From Reticulascus tulasneorum (lineage: Eukaryota > Ascomycota > Sordariomycetes > Glomerellales > Reticulascaceae), in the NCBI GenBank assembly GCA_001557505.1, contig LSAX01000005.1, forward strand, positions 2,852,001 to 2,916,000: DNA of 64,000 nt, given 5' to 3'. This document shows, piece by piece, positions 32,791-45,448 of this stretch. Position numbers and translations under genes: made by a program. Numbering within the stretch: position 1 is the stretch's first letter; each line of letters begins with the position of its first letter. Below the pieces are notes generated by a model. It worked only from the letters and a program-made list of their open reading frames with translations, had not been told where the DNA came from and did not search any database.

Positions 32791-33984
32791 GTATGTCTTG
32801 TTGGTGGTGACGAATAGCACCCTCTTCGGCCTTCTTTTTATTTCAATATTTGGCAGCATTATAATTACTTGTGTCTTTTGCTTTGGATCCTATTTTATCT
32901 ATGCTCCAAGTCCGGTACCACGTCAGAGAGTATCAACAGCTGGAATGGCAAACAAACGACGCATTTAAGTTGCAGAGACTGGCGCACGAGGAGGCGGGGG
33001 CGGGCACTTGGCATGATGGAGCTGGCATTGTGCCCACGACCGAATCGGGGCAAACCCTTGCCCTGTTGGACATTTCAAACACTTTACACCCCAAACTCCG
33101 CGTCCCCCCTAGTAGTAACAATAAGGTAGGCAAGAGTAACATCTTGGTGGACGCGACCGAAGTGGGAGACAGGAATGACAGCACTTCTCAAGATGGCGTA
33201 TCTCCTGTCCATGCCGAAGTGTCCCAGAGTAGGATCCCAGAGTAGGAGCTTGCAACACGTGGCTGCCACGAGTCTAACCACGCGCGAGTTAAAGGTGCCA
33301 ACAGCTACACCACCCATCCTGGCAATTAGCAGCTTTAGCGAGGGCGAATCGACGCCCCTGAGGGCATCCGCTGCTTGAAGCAAGATCTCATATACTTCGG
33401 ATTCTCTCAATAGTGTTATCGGGGTCATTTGAGAGATTTAGGTAATATTGGTAAAGCAGTACTTGGTTCTAATTAGTTCATCAATGGAAGCGGAAGAGAT
33501 TATTGAAGTCCTCATAGCACTCATTAACTTGCCCCTATACGAGGAGATGGTAAGAAGGGAGAGTAGATGAGATCAAACGATAATGTTTTTCCACGCTCAA
33601 TTCGGAGACGATCTAATTGCTATCTGGCAAGGTCCGCAAAGCGCGTCGGTGTAGTAACCTAGATGCTCCCCCTGGGGACTTCTGCATTCGGTGTGAGCTC
33701 GTGCCTGGCTTCTCTCGTCCTGGCGGCTAGTATAATTGGCCTGGCAGTGACAGGACTTTCGATGGATTAGCAAAAACCAGCTATCTACATGAGGGACATC
33801 GTGCAACTCAACAAGACAAAAGTGTGGGAGGCACTCTCTCTCTAGAAACCAAAGAAATGGTGGGAAATCTTCGGGGTGGATTTGGTGTAAAGATGCAGAA
33901 TGCTGAGAACTGTTTGTTCATCTAGGCGTTCGATGGTTTATGCTCGAAGGATCTGGTGATAGATCCTTGGTAATATGGCCGAGA

Positions 33985-34720
33985 TTATATACACATTTGA
34001 CATGGAAAACTCGCTTCAATAACAATTCTATTTGTATTTTTGGTCCAGGAATCTCGGGGCAGAACTTCGATCAACTCGAGTTGTCGCTCGAATTTGTTCT
34101 CGAAATGGAACGCCATTGCAGTATTGGACGCCAGGTTTTGTTCCTGGCGGTTTGTGCGGGTCCAAATTGGTGTTGGTGGATTGCGAGACGTGGTCCCTTG
34201 GAGCAAGATTGGGGCATGGATGGGCGACCTTGCGTATTGTCCGGATGATCCTCGCTCTGCTGTATAGTGAATGGAAATTCCAACCACTTGATCCGTGTTA
34301 TCACTCGAGTGACAGTGCAAGATCAAGAACTTTCCACTCGTCGAGTGGACATGTATGTGGCGCCGGCCGCGCAGCTTTCCGCCGACTATTTCCAGTGTAT
34401 CCTCAATTGCGGTCTCATGCTCGCTACATATAACACGTCCGCATCCGGCGAAACCTGCTGGGCTGGTCGCAAATGCACCAACGGATATAGCTGCATCATA
34501 GGTAGCAGCGGGGACACCTGAACCCCTTGCAAGGATTGAATCGTCTCTTATCTGTTGCAGTATCTCTTCTTGTAGTCGAATGAACGCTCTTTCTCCCTCG
34601 CCATATACCATGGGCATTGTGGTACCAAAGATACCAAGGAGGCATTACGCTATGTCCTCTACTCGTTTCGTGACTATGTGAAACCACGGCTCGACAGCAT
34701 CGATCCAGTCGCCGGTTCAG
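33985..34720 (-). pseudogene. Truncated HET-domain gene fragment
   Basis: A 210-codon open stretch (34617-33985) starts inside 'MPMVYGEGERAFIRLQEEI', the conserved end of the HET domain in HET-D/E-like proteins, followed by 'FATSPAGFAGCG'. Immediately upstream in the same frame is 'EDIA-stop-CLLGIFGTT', where the family has Tyr; the stop (34645-34647) is a TAC-to-TAA-type change. Nothing of the N-terminal HET core is found further upstream. It is a 5'-truncated, stop-containing relic. Confidence 0.7.
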
Positions 34721-36694
34721 CTGCCTGTGCTATGCACAGTACTAGCGCAGCATGTCTCTTCCAGGGAAGCCCAGCTGGATAATCCTGCCGATTCTGTTCG
34801 GATTTGCGAGCTGACTGTATGCCGCCTCAACTCCGATACGAAACCCTCCAGTCCACCTAGCGCTCAATCAGCATTCTCATTGTGGATAGTTGCTGTCAGC
34901 CTGGCTGTATCTTGTCTTTACAAAGCAGAACACGGCATTATTGATGTTTTCGTAAAGGTCTCCTTACGATGAGGAAGCTGTGGTAGATGCCAAGAACCAG
35001 CAGCCTGCCTCAACTCCGCTATTCCTCGTAGCTCAGGGGTATCTCCAGTCTGGGTCATCTATTTTAAGAACAACTCATTCCTGGTTCTTCTCTCCTCTCG
35101 TCAACACGGTCTGGGGAACCGCCTTGGCTGCCTTCTTCTTCATCCTCCCCTTGACGGCATCGTCAAGCTGAGATCTGCGACAATTCGCCCATCAGGCGTT
35201 CCCTTTGCTGCTCTGCTTCTCGTCTACGTGGCAGTCTTGCGCAAGGCGTTGGGATATCGCGATTCGTCCCGCATGTCGATACTGAACATGCCATTGTGCC
35301 TCTTTCATGACGAGTGGTGGCTGTCCTAGTCGTTGTCCTCGGCACGCATACTGAAGCCTTTGGCATGACGCTGCCCAACATTACGCCTACGCTTTTATTG
35401 AGCTTGGCCAAAAGTCTCGTCTTGATACTTTGTCATTCAAAGGGTATGTATTATTCTGTGTTAAGAAACCAGGGGAAGGTGTACTGAGCGGTTACCAGAC
35501 TCGAAATGCTTCCTGGTGCCTTGTAACTGCGATGAGAACCTTCAGTATCATGTCTACCCGAGATCCATTCGTGTAGTGGTCCGAAGCTCAAGCTCTCTAG
35601 TCTGAATACCAAGAGAGGTTTTGTCCTCCCAGCACCTCGATGATTGGAACAGCCAGTTCATCATACACCATCCAAGACTTAACCCAATGCCTCACTTCTT
35701 CATTTAACTACTTGAGCCGTTACTTTTGATCGATATAAGCCTAAATACCTTATACCTATATAGCCTAACCATAAATAACCTTAATAATAAACCTATATCA
35801 ACAGAATATAACATGGGAAGCTCTTAAACGTACTTCCGCAACTCCTACTAGAACGGAACCTTACTAGATGTGGAAAGGGGATAAGTTTTGTCTTCCGGCC
35901 ACAATGCACTTGATTGTTCAACTTCTTTGGCCAGAGTTGGCCCAGCCTGAGCAAAGGGGCAAGGCGCTCTATATTAAAAGTTGATAATTGGGCGCATTGC
36001 GGCCCTAGTTTCGATAGATTCTGACAGTTTCAGTCGTTGATTCAGGGATGAATTCTCTAAGTAAACGAGCATGAGATAACAGTTACTCTGCACAGACGAG
36101 TTGTACAAGATACGGAAAAAGGTCACACTATAGTCAAATCAAATTGGATTTATAGTAAATGTGCTTATATCCTTCCAAGTTTGTAGCTTTCCCTTCAACG
36201 CTGTCAAACTACAATATTACCACAGTTCTGTTCCTCCTAAGGTATTCCATGGCGAGCAAGTTTAAAAATCAACCCTTTCGAACGAAATAATGGTATCAGA
36301 ACTGTCTGCCCCTACCTCAACATTTACCACCACACCAGACCTCCCCTTGAACCAAAGTAAGTGACATAGCAGGATAGAGCCTAGTTCATTAGCACTTGCA
36401 AAACACACAGTGGCTTGCTACATGGTCGAGCTTCATGCATAGGCCATTAGTGTGATATACCGTTTTTGGCCGTCGGTCGCCTACTCGAAAATTCTTTACG
36501 GACTAGGACTGGACAAAAGATCGTCTTGGAATGCACGTCACATTGCCTTTTGAGATCACTTTTATAACATCAAAGCATTATCTAGTAATTAAGGAATGTT
36601 TATTCAATAGCGACAGACGATACTATATAGATACTATGTAAAGCAACATGTCAGGACCTCGTTTGCCAATTGGACAAACCTAGATTCTTGGGCC

Positions 36695-37540
36695 CTATAC
36701 CAAGTAGAATTTGGCCGACTCGCCAGGGCCTGGAGCATCAGGTTTGACAAAACCATAGCGGACAGTCTGGGTGGTCAACCCGCCGCCGAAGCTGAAAGTG
36801 AAGGGGAATGCGAACTTGGAATTATCGATCATTGTGCCAGTTCCAATGCGATTATCCCAGAAGAGCATGTACTGTAGAAAAAGAAAGTGTTAGTGCAAAG
36901 AGAAGACTCGAATAATCACGCCTGGCCCTACCTCGTTCATCGGAGTCAGCTGCTTGTTCATTGTTCCCATATGCTCGTCAGGATCGACGTAGATTGGCGC
37001 CCAGACGCCACCGACCTGGATCTCTACAGCTGAGTGCAGGTTGTTGGGGACAGTGAGGGCAAGGAACGAGTCTTCGTAAGACTGAAGGCCCTGGCTGTTC
37101 AGAAATTCGGAATGATCTGCTGGCTTTGCCTTGTTGAAAACGCTCTTGTCATAATTGGTGCCGTCTCCGAAAGTGACATCGACATGATTCGTCGCGCTTT
37201 CAACCTATTGAATGTTAGACTACCTAGGGTTCGAGTTGTGTGTACACATCGGACATACCAGCATGCCGTCCTCGTACTTGGCCGTGGCAAAAATACGGTA
37301 CTGATCAGACCACTCAAAGTCATTCGTGCTTATAAGAGGTTTCTGGCCCGCGGTCTTGGGCTTGACAGCGCCATCCTGGAAGACGGTTGTGAAGGTATCG
37401 GCGACTAAATTGTTAGCAGAATATCCGAGGAATGAGGGCGCCACTTAGCATCTACCCTTCTTCGCGATACAGAGGTTATCGCTTGATTGTAAACTAAGGA
37501 TGGCATTGTCGATGTTAAGGGTAAGTTTGTAGGTCGACAT
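36695..37540 (-). CDS. Orphan cytosolic protein, 226 aa, four exons
   Basis: Exons 37540-37456, 37404-37259, 37204-36932 and 36871-36695 splice to 226 aa with all phases consistent and good GTRNG donors. There is no signal peptide or membrane segment. The protein alternates short hydrophobic strands with Gly/Asn turns ('YKLTLNIDN', 'FEWSDQYRIFATAKY', 'HVDVTFGDG', 'EIQVGGVWAPIYV', 'FPFTFSFGGGL'), which suggests an all-beta fold like a lectin or pore-forming-type sandwich. That is only inference, and I recognise no family. The gene has a TATA box and a four-unit 11-bp repeat in its leader. It is flanked by the relic block on one side and a 2.8-kb empty stretch on the other. Confidence 0.7.
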
Positions 37541-37599
37541 GATGACGAGTTTTCGAGTTCTTTAAAGAACAGTTTAAATAGTGGCTGATTATGTTTTGC

Positions 37600-37643
37600 G
37601 AGTTGATGGTGAGTTGATGGTGAGTTGATTATGAGTTGGAACG
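37600..37643 (-). repeat. Four 11-bp units in the 5' leader of the orphan gene
   Basis: GAGTTGATGGT at 37600-37610 and 37611-37621, then GAGTTGATTAT (37622-37632) and GAGTTGGAACG (37633-37643). They lie between the TATA box and the start codon, hence probably in the 5' leader of the minus-strand gene. Confidence 0.8.
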
Positions 37644-37665
37644 ATATATCCAGCAGATACGCAAG

Positions 37666-37673
37666 TTTATATA
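37666..37673 (-). promoter_or_regulatory. TATA box of the 226-aa orphan gene
   Basis: TATATAAA on the minus strand, 126 bp before the start at 37540. Confidence 0.6.
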
Positions 37674-40390
37674 ACTCTTGGGGCTCCGTTGCAGCGACCA
37701 AGCTTCCATGGTCAAGCACACTGAATCGCAGAATCGCAGGAGAAAAAGTCTAACTCGGTTCTTCACTCTGCGCTACAGCCCATCAAGAACTATCGTAACC
37801 TGCATCCGGACTGAGTGATCTTATGTTTCCGCTAGGTGGTAGGTATTTTCAAGTATTGCAAAAGTTATATCGTGGCGATGTTTGCTTATTGGTGAACAAC
37901 CAGATACTCGCTTTGACCTGTCGCCGGTATACAGGACATTGCACAGGCGAATGGCGCTGCACAGGACAGAGGGAAGCGTACAATTATCCGACTTCTAGGC
38001 GGTCAGCTGGGGTGGTGACTTTCACCTGGCTGAGTCGTCCTCTTGCTGCGACGAGGATGCCATTCATGGAGGAAAGCCAAAATGAAACCGGCATGCAATG
38101 TTAAACTGCGACTCTTCGGCCGTATGAGTGTGGGACTTCTCGCATGTGGTACTCGGATAAAACGCCACGTTTAGTATTATTCGCCGTTTCGGGGAGAAGC
38201 GGTCAATCCTAGTTCAAAATCGGATGTTCCTCAATACCACCCCAGAGCTGTAGAAACCCAAATGACATCCTCTAATTATAGATTCTCGTTCAGCGAGTTT
38301 AAGCGTCTATTTTCACTGTTTTGTGGGCGCGTGATAGGCTTAAGCATTGAGCTTGGATTAGCTCGGAATCAAAAAGTCAAAATAGGGTAGGCATCGGGGG
38401 TCTGAAACACAACCTGGAGAAAGGTATAACTTAATGCCTGGTAAAAGTGGGCGGCAATGACTCGCAAATGCGATTGATAGGCTGCCCTGCCGAACGGCCG
38501 GCTACTTGAACGGTCGTTCTGAACGAGTACACACATGAATTAGCGCCGGAACCTAGGAAGCCATTCTGAAGCTAAGTGGTTTCACCTCAGCTGGATGCTC
38601 GAAAGGCAACCGCGGCCGTCCGACACGTTTGCATCGCAAGGAAAGGCATGTAAAAGAGAAGAGACAAAGAGAATAGTTCTTGGTTGTCTACCTGTTGACC
38701 AAGGTTTCAATACTGTTCTCCACGACGCATCTCTTGCTTGGATGGGGCGTCATGAAACATCTACAAGTCAAAACACGCCTTTCCTGAGAGAATGATTTCG
38801 CACCATTGTGGCCAAGAACCACATGCGTTCAGTTGTAATAACTAAAAGATCATTTTCTCCTACTCAGCTGATCGTTTCCGAGTCTCCACATCATCGAATT
38901 CGGTCAGCGGATAATGTACCAAGTTGGATAACGATGGCTCCGGCCACAGTCGCTATTGTGGATTGACTCTCAGGTTTGGACAAACGAGAGGATTCCTGCT
39001 CTTCAGTGGTTCGTTATCGCTAGGGTACCTATAAAACCTAAATGTGCATGTGCAGGACCGAGAAGGCCACGTCTGCTTCTCTGTGCGTGGATCCTCGGAA
39101 TTATTCCGCTGTGATAGGATATCGAAATCGCTCCATCTGAGGAAATGTGACCAGCGCCGCTTCAGACTCAACTCTCCACTTGTCTTGCAATCCAGAATAA
39201 TATTTGACTGGCAGTATACCGTGGTTTGGTTTGGCAAATTGGCTCTAAATTATCCGGCAGATGAAGAGGAAGGACTCCCTGCTGAGTAAATGAATTGTAG
39301 ATTTAATTCGTTTTAGAGATCGGATCACTGAAAACTAAGAGAGTACGAGGAGTCACAGTTCACGGGAAATTGACAAAGTTGCCTGTTGTGATGATTGGAC
39401 CCTAGCCTAGAACAGGTCATGGTTTTAATCAGAGACATCTACACAAACACAGGTGTCACCTGAATACCGAGTTTTAACACTAACGATGTTAACCTTTCAT
39501 TTCAACTACTGCGTGTTGAATCTCGGTGGCTGAGGTCAAATAAGTGGCGAATAACCCCCCTGTACATACGATGTATTACCTTTGTATTCTACTTCTAGCT
39601 CCCTGAACTGGAGAATAAGAATATTCTAACATGCTTCTGCAAGTGCCCGAATGCAAGCGGCATTGGACGTGCAATATCTTCACCGACAATTCTAATACAA
39701 TCCCCGCCTTGACGTTGGGTTTATCTCTCATTCTTCTCCACCACAGCCTGGACCGACCTAGAAGGCTGGCTAAGATTACGGTCATCGGCCAGTTTCAGAA
39801 ACAGGGGCATGAATGCAGTGGGGTGAGCAGATGCCTGCCCGGTTGCAGTTCTAGTTTAGCACCTCTAACATGGTCAGGTGAGTGTAAATTGGCAGTGATG
39901 GGTCCAACTAGAGCTGGATTATAGCATGCGATGCGTCTTGAGTGGAAGGATATGATTCAGCACAAGACCAGATGCCCTGGAAATTAGTTCCTTCGCCAAA
40001 AACAGTTTGTGAATTCGAGTTAATCCGCTGTCTTCTTCTCTTCTTTCCAAACGCATGAGAGATGAAAGCGGCTGGCTCTCGCGCTCTTTTCTTGAGTTTG
40101 AAAATAGTTTAGGCCTATACAAAAGATAGTTTTTACTTGACCGTAAAGAGGATGAATGAGACGAAAGTAGTCGGCGTTGGGTGTATTTCTTGTTATCAGG
40201 TATCGCCTAGAGGGTTAGTGAATTCGGCTCTGAAACTCGCGGACTTTTCCAAGAACCCGAGTCCCTATGGCAGCTCCATCATAGGTATTTAAAAAGAAAT
40301 ATAAAGCTACGTATGATTCTGCATATCTCGACTGTGAAGTTTTAACAATACCCAATCACTCATCTGTGAAGAACTTCGAAAAGGAACATC
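37674..40390. other. Intergenic region, 2.7 kb
   Basis: Short frames (e.g. 37823-38104, 39044-39289) have no recognisable domain, poor codon structure and no splice partners that extend them. Nothing firmly supported. Confidence 0.35.
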
Positions 40391-41925
40391 ATGGAGTCAA
40401 ACAGCTCAAACGGTACGTTCCAACCATGAGCTAGTCCAGAGTTTTGGAGCATCACTCTCTTCCTATTCGCAATGTCATTCCGGTACCTTATTTGCTCTAT
40501 TTTCTAATCATTATCAATTTCGCAGGCACTACATCGGTTATTGACGTTGTCGACCGCGACTATGATCAAGTTTTGCGACCCAACATTATCGCAATCCTTG
40601 GATCAGTCCAGGGGCTCGTATGGTCCTCCTTTGGACTGGTTAAAGAAAATGACCAATACACCCTCGAAGTCACCACACATGATCCTACGAATCCCAAGTG
40701 GGGAGATGCGACTGCTGCTCTTGAGACTGCTTTTGAAGAGGCGACCAAGCAGAAGCTAATTGTCAGTATCGCCGAGGCTGATGTACTTGAGGAAGTGCGT
40801 AATGTGGTTCCTCGCACGGCACAACCGTATGACAAAGACAGCCAAAATCCCTTTTACCTGTATTCACTCGGCCGAAGCATTGGCGTGGAACAGCTTGACT
40901 GTCCCGGGACCCTGGGGGGCTTCGTCACGATCTCGGTTGGGGGCAACACCAGAGCATATGGTTTGACAAACAACCATGTCGTCAATATTGGGTTGGCTAC
41001 GAACGAACAGCGTAAGTTAACCAGAATGATTCAGACACTTCTTGTCAACTAGTCGTGTAGGGGCAAGCACTTCAGTTGCCTTACACTTTGGCCCGGTTGC
41101 AGTACCTTGGATCCACAGCTGACCTACTTGCGTCGCAACAGCACCCGATCCCACACAAATAGAAACAGGCAACACAATCTACTGCCCCAACTACCATGAT
41201 CTCGAAGCTACCAAGATTACCCAGGGCAATCCGGGCCTCCAGTCATACAAGCTAGGCCAATTGCGTGCAGCCTCTGGACGCACGTTGTGCTTATCAGGAG
41301 CGGCTCCCTGTGTTCTAGACTGGGCTCTGATCGACTTGAATTCTGCGACGCTGAGAAACATGCGGGCCAATCTTCCGAAGCTGAAGCCTAACTTCCAGCT
41401 GCCCCGAACAGATGCGGAAGTGAGTAGTTGGCTTGGTCCTCTTCCTACTCTTGGAAACTTTGCGCTCTAATCTTAATCTGATGCAAGCTGACCGAGCACG
41501 ATCTATAGAAAGCTGCCAACCCGTTCCCAACGTCCATAAGCTACGACCCCAACGTGCACCTCGTTCCGGGTATGACAGTCTTCAAATGGGGACGCACCAC
41601 CGGCGTCAGATCAGGCGAGGTAGGCCCTCGCAGAATGGATTTGACCATGGCCATGGTCGAGGAGTGCAAGGGGTCTATGTACAACCCCAGCCAAGCAGCA
41701 GGTGTTTCTGAGCTATTCGTGCCGCAGAAGGGCGGCAAGCGCTTCTGCGAATCAGGAGATTCAGGGTCTCTTGTTGTCGATGAGCAGGGTCGTTTGGTGG
41801 GACTCCTCTGGGGTCTGGTGCATGACGATACTATCGTCACCGATATTCGTGTCGTTTTTGCGTCGATTCAGGAAACTATGAGATTGGGACCCGGCACAGT
41901 CTTTGGTGTTGCTACTAATTTCTAA
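40391..41925 (+). CDS. Trypsin-like (chymotrypsin-fold) serine protease, intracellular
   Basis: Exons 40391-40412, 40526-41011, 41142-41419 and 41509-41925 give 400 aa. A tiny first exon (MESNSSN plus one base) precedes a roughly 110-residue N-terminal domain of unknown type. The protease triad is complete: His158 in 'LTNNHVV', Asp234 in 'WALIDL' and Ser347 in 'CESGDSGSLVV', followed by 'GLLWGLVHD'. No signal peptide, so it likely acts in the cytoplasm or nucleus. Similar stand-alone fungal trypsin-like domains are also found fused to STAND/NLR-type architectures; no such extension is present here. The gene stands alone in a gene-poor stretch. Substrate unknown. Confidence 0.8.
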
Positions 41926-44041
41926 GGACTTGGATACTGTGGTTTTGTAGCCGAGCCCCTGTACCAGGGTTACACAATAACACCTCTCGGCGTCGGTTAT
42001 TTCCGCACCTAGAGGTCAGATTACCAATATCGGCACAGAAGAGGTCTATTTAGGAATGTACAAGCAGTCTGCCTTCTTCGAACTCTTTCCTTGGCTGTAA
42101 GCTTGTAAGCTCGATTTAATCTCTTGTATTCGTATGTATCGTCGGTCGTACTCGCCCGCCTCTCCAGTCCGAATGCCGCAATACATCAAATGTAAGCAAA
42201 CATAAGCCTTGTGAAAGAAGGGTCATCTCTATTTGGGATAAATATAAAGATTACAACATCTTATAGTATTTTTCCTTTCATTACTCTCTAGGATGCGAGT
42301 ATGTTAACACCACAGAGTGGGTGAACCTGTCTTATCTGCGAGGCCCGTCCCTTGTTGCAGAAGGATCCGTTAAAGTCTCGCCGGCAGTCGCCTGGGTGCT
42401 CCAAACTTAACTTAGTACACATGTCTGTCAAACTCAGGTCATCTGGAATGGAGGAGGGCGTAGTCTGGACTATGTCCCGGGGTCGGGCAAGACGTCAAGC
42501 ACCCGAGTCCGAAGTGACTTGCTGGTTGAGCAGGATAACTAGGAGGGGGCATTGACTCCCACTGTATCCGGCTGCAGATTATCGTCTCTCCAAGAGAGCT
42601 GCTCGACCGCTTTATGTCTGCGATACCTCGAGTAAAGAGACAACAGTAGGGTCATGGTGGATTCTTTACCGGCACAAGGTGAGTGGACGGCACGACGATT
42701 GGCGATGTCGCGGGCAGGGCCGGCCGCCAACTCCCCCTTTCGTACTTCTACATCGGGCAGCCATTGCTAAAAGACTGCTCCTTTCACAAGCAGAGAGTCA
42801 CTTGTACATTGCTTCGGGTTTCTAGCATGACCCGACAAACAACATTCACACGCGTCATATTGAGAATTTAGCCACAAGCACAGTGACAGTCAGTCCGCCA
42901 AGTAGCACTAGGGTTATCAAGACTTCTCTTCATTGATCAATTCGAGCTAGCGCTAGGCGCTGGCGCTTCTTCGGAAGATATCTACGTGGCTTTATCGTCC
43001 GTTGTCGACTCGATCAACAACAACATCGCCTCGTGTAGGGAAGGTCCGCTGGGCGACCGCAGAGTCTCCGTAGAAGAGGGTAGCGTCATCTTTGGCTCTC
43101 TACATCTGGATTGGGCATTCACCATCAGCCAGTTTGCGACGCTTTGATCTCTTGCTGACGGGTTTGGGGTACCTAAGATGCCGTTGACGACCTATCTCTG
43201 GCACTATTGTGAACACTATCCTATACAACGGGTATCGAGCTGACAAACTGGGTTTCGGCTCGCGTCGTGCTGAACTGTTTCCCTTTTGGGTTGTGATGTA
43301 ACATTGTGACTGGTTCAGCTATGCACCGACAAACACATCTCACCGTCTGACCAGATTGAAACCCAACCGTCATTATTCCCAGCTTTCAGCTTAGCGTCTA
43401 CTTTTAGATAAACCTGAGGAGCTGGATAAACGAAATCAAGTTTAATACTAGCTGACCAGTGTATTGTGATGCGTTACTACTACTTGTCTGTGGCCCCAGC
43501 TTTGGAATTGCTGAACCTGGCTTCAATCTCGGAGTATAAGATTGTCCTGTGTCCCATTGGATACAAAGAAGGTCATATTCTATCCACACAACCTATTCAT
43601 GATCCCCTGCTCTGACCATCACTCAACGACTCAAATCTCAGCATGCGTACGGAACCATGGATACCAAGCTCAGGTGCCTGTCGCGAGCCACACGTAGTCT
43701 CGCAATCGACGCATGAAGGCTGGGCAGCGGGAGACAAGCCGCTCACCACGTTCGGTCTGCAAGAAGTACTGAACAATCAGCTTGTTGATATTATGTACGG
43801 TATCAATGATCTACGGCCGCACGGCTGCCAACCATGGATCCGCCCAAGGGACCCTTGTGGTCATAAATCGGCGTCGGCCGGAAAGACGGCAAGACCGAGG
43901 GCGAGTACAATCCGATCATCTACCCGAAAAGTGTCTCAAGGCTCCGGGAATAGATAACGCCAGCTTGCATACATTGAATCTTTTGTCTGTGTTTTTCCTG
44001 TGTTTGCAACATGCTGGCTTGGTGGTACTGTCGGATGTCTT
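41926..44041. other. Intergenic region, 2.1 kb, possible relics
   Basis: One Met-less open stretch at about 42946-43146 (reading 'LGAGASSEDIYVALSSVV', then 'VIFGSLHLDWAF') looks protein-like and may be a decayed exon. Other short frames lack support. No RNA gene or repeat recognised. Confidence 0.3.
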
Positions 44042-44919
44042 TTATGTAGACTCTGAAGTGCTGTCATTGTAATCATCATCTACTTCGAACTGCTCCAGTT
44101 CGTCTCGAATGCGGTGCAAGGCTGTCTTAAGATGCTTGGCGTTATTAGAAACTAACTCGAGGCCTTCGACAACGGCTAGTCCACCGTTGAGGTGGACCGA
44201 TATTAAATTTCGACGACCAGAAGAGGGGTCGCTTTGGAGCACCTCAAGTTGGATGAAGAGTATGCTTCCGAAGACAGCAAGCTCGGCGCATTCAACGGTG
44301 TCTTCAAGACGTTCGTTGATACTCCGTATTGCTAGGTTGTATTGTGAAGTAGAGTAGTCGACGACCGATCCGGTTCCTCCTGGGTTTTGCCAAAAGCGGG
44401 ACGACGGAAAATAGTTGTGTCTGGTCAACGCACTGATTGCGAGGGCGGCGTGGTAGATGCCAACTTCGCAGTACACAGTCCGAAGCACGAGTTGCTCCCA
44501 TATAGGAGACTCGAAGTAGATCGCAACTTCTCCTGCACAGACAAGCCGAAAATAGTCGAGGTTGCTTTTCTCAAAATCCGTTGCGGCAAGTATATGATAC
44601 GGCAAAGAAGATATGCTCAGCCTCAAATCCGAGGTGTACCCTGCCTCCAGTACTGCCTCTGAGTTGGCGACATGAATCTGAAGTCGATTGGCCGTCGGCA
44701 TGAAGTCACATGGCCAACCAGTGGTACTGCATTGTGAACATGCCGGCCTGGCCTCGTCACATTTCTTGTGCCTGCTCCTGTGACCTTGCTTAGCACGGCA
44801 ACCTTGGTGTGAAACCGGGGCGTTCCTGAAATAGCCCGGTCATACCTGCAAGTCCGGCACCCACTCTTCACTTTGCGTACTCCTCTTGCGCCTATACGAG
44901 GTCTCTTGAGATCAGTCAT
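44042..44919 (-). CDS. Zn(II)2Cys6 transcription factor
   Basis: Exons 44919-44846 and 44777-44042 give 269 aa. The intron splits the DNA-binding domain: residues 21-48 are C-x2-C-x6-C-x6-C-x2-C-x6-C, exactly the fungal binuclear zinc cluster, with 'CRSRHKKCDEARPAC' across the junction. The rest resembles the short regulatory domain of fungal C6 factors of the Fungal_trans_2/DUF3468 type ('YFESPIWEQLVLRTVYCEVGIYHAALAISAL'). At 269 aa it is shorter than typical (about 400), so part of the C terminus may be missing. It is divergent from the epoxide hydrolase with a 529-bp shared promoter, so it is a candidate regulator of that gene. Confidence 0.85.
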
Positions 44920-45448
44920 GTCGGAATTGCTATACGTTGGTCCGAATATGCGGCGACTCGAGAGCCATCACACTAGCCATGTACCAGAAAACGAGAGATA
45001 TGAAGAATATAATGCCGAGGATTCGTGTTATGTGTTATCCTCCACGGGGTCGCAGTTCAACGCATACAGAAAAACGACGGCAACGTACAGGAAAATGGGT
45101 AGGTGGGTGAGGTACGTTTGCACAAAAATACACAATTTTATGCACGCTGCCAATATTTTTATATCCGTTTTGAGCTCCACCCATCTTAAGTTTTGCTAGG
45201 GTCCTATAGCTTCATCTCGGTGGATTCCGACAAGGTCCCCCGATTGGCTCCCGCGTAACTTGAGACGGAATGGAATCCTACTGCTACCAACAACCTTTTG
45301 TTAGTCGAACAATGAATGGTAACCATTCGTGGCTTACGGCATGGCAATAAAGTAGGTGAGGTTTGCTGTTATAAAAGCTGGGTGACTCCTCTCTTTTGTG
45401 TATTTTCCAAATTGCCAACTTTTTTTCCGCCGTTGTCGAGTCGTTAAT
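44920..45448. promoter_or_regulatory. Shared divergent promoter, C6 factor / epoxide hydrolase
   Basis: 529 bp between two divergent starts. On the hydrolase side a TATAAAAG box lies at 45370-45377, 72 bp before the ATG. No obvious CGG-spaced palindrome for a C6 factor could be fixed by eye. Confidence 0.55.

Larger units (their letters stand above)
31461..36694. other. Gene-poor, AT-rich relic block
   Basis: More than 5 kb without an intact gene. It holds a dispersed repeat (32122-32211), a hairpin (32391-32430), a decayed minus-strand coding relic (about 32570-32790) and a HET fragment (33985-34720). Stretches such as 35700-35830 are extremely AT-rich. The pattern fits repeat-induced mutation and decay. 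Confidence 0.6.

Noticed and set aside
39044..39289. 81-codon frame in the 37.7-40.4 kb spacer
   Set aside because: No splice partners, no recognisable motif and no promoter signal support it.
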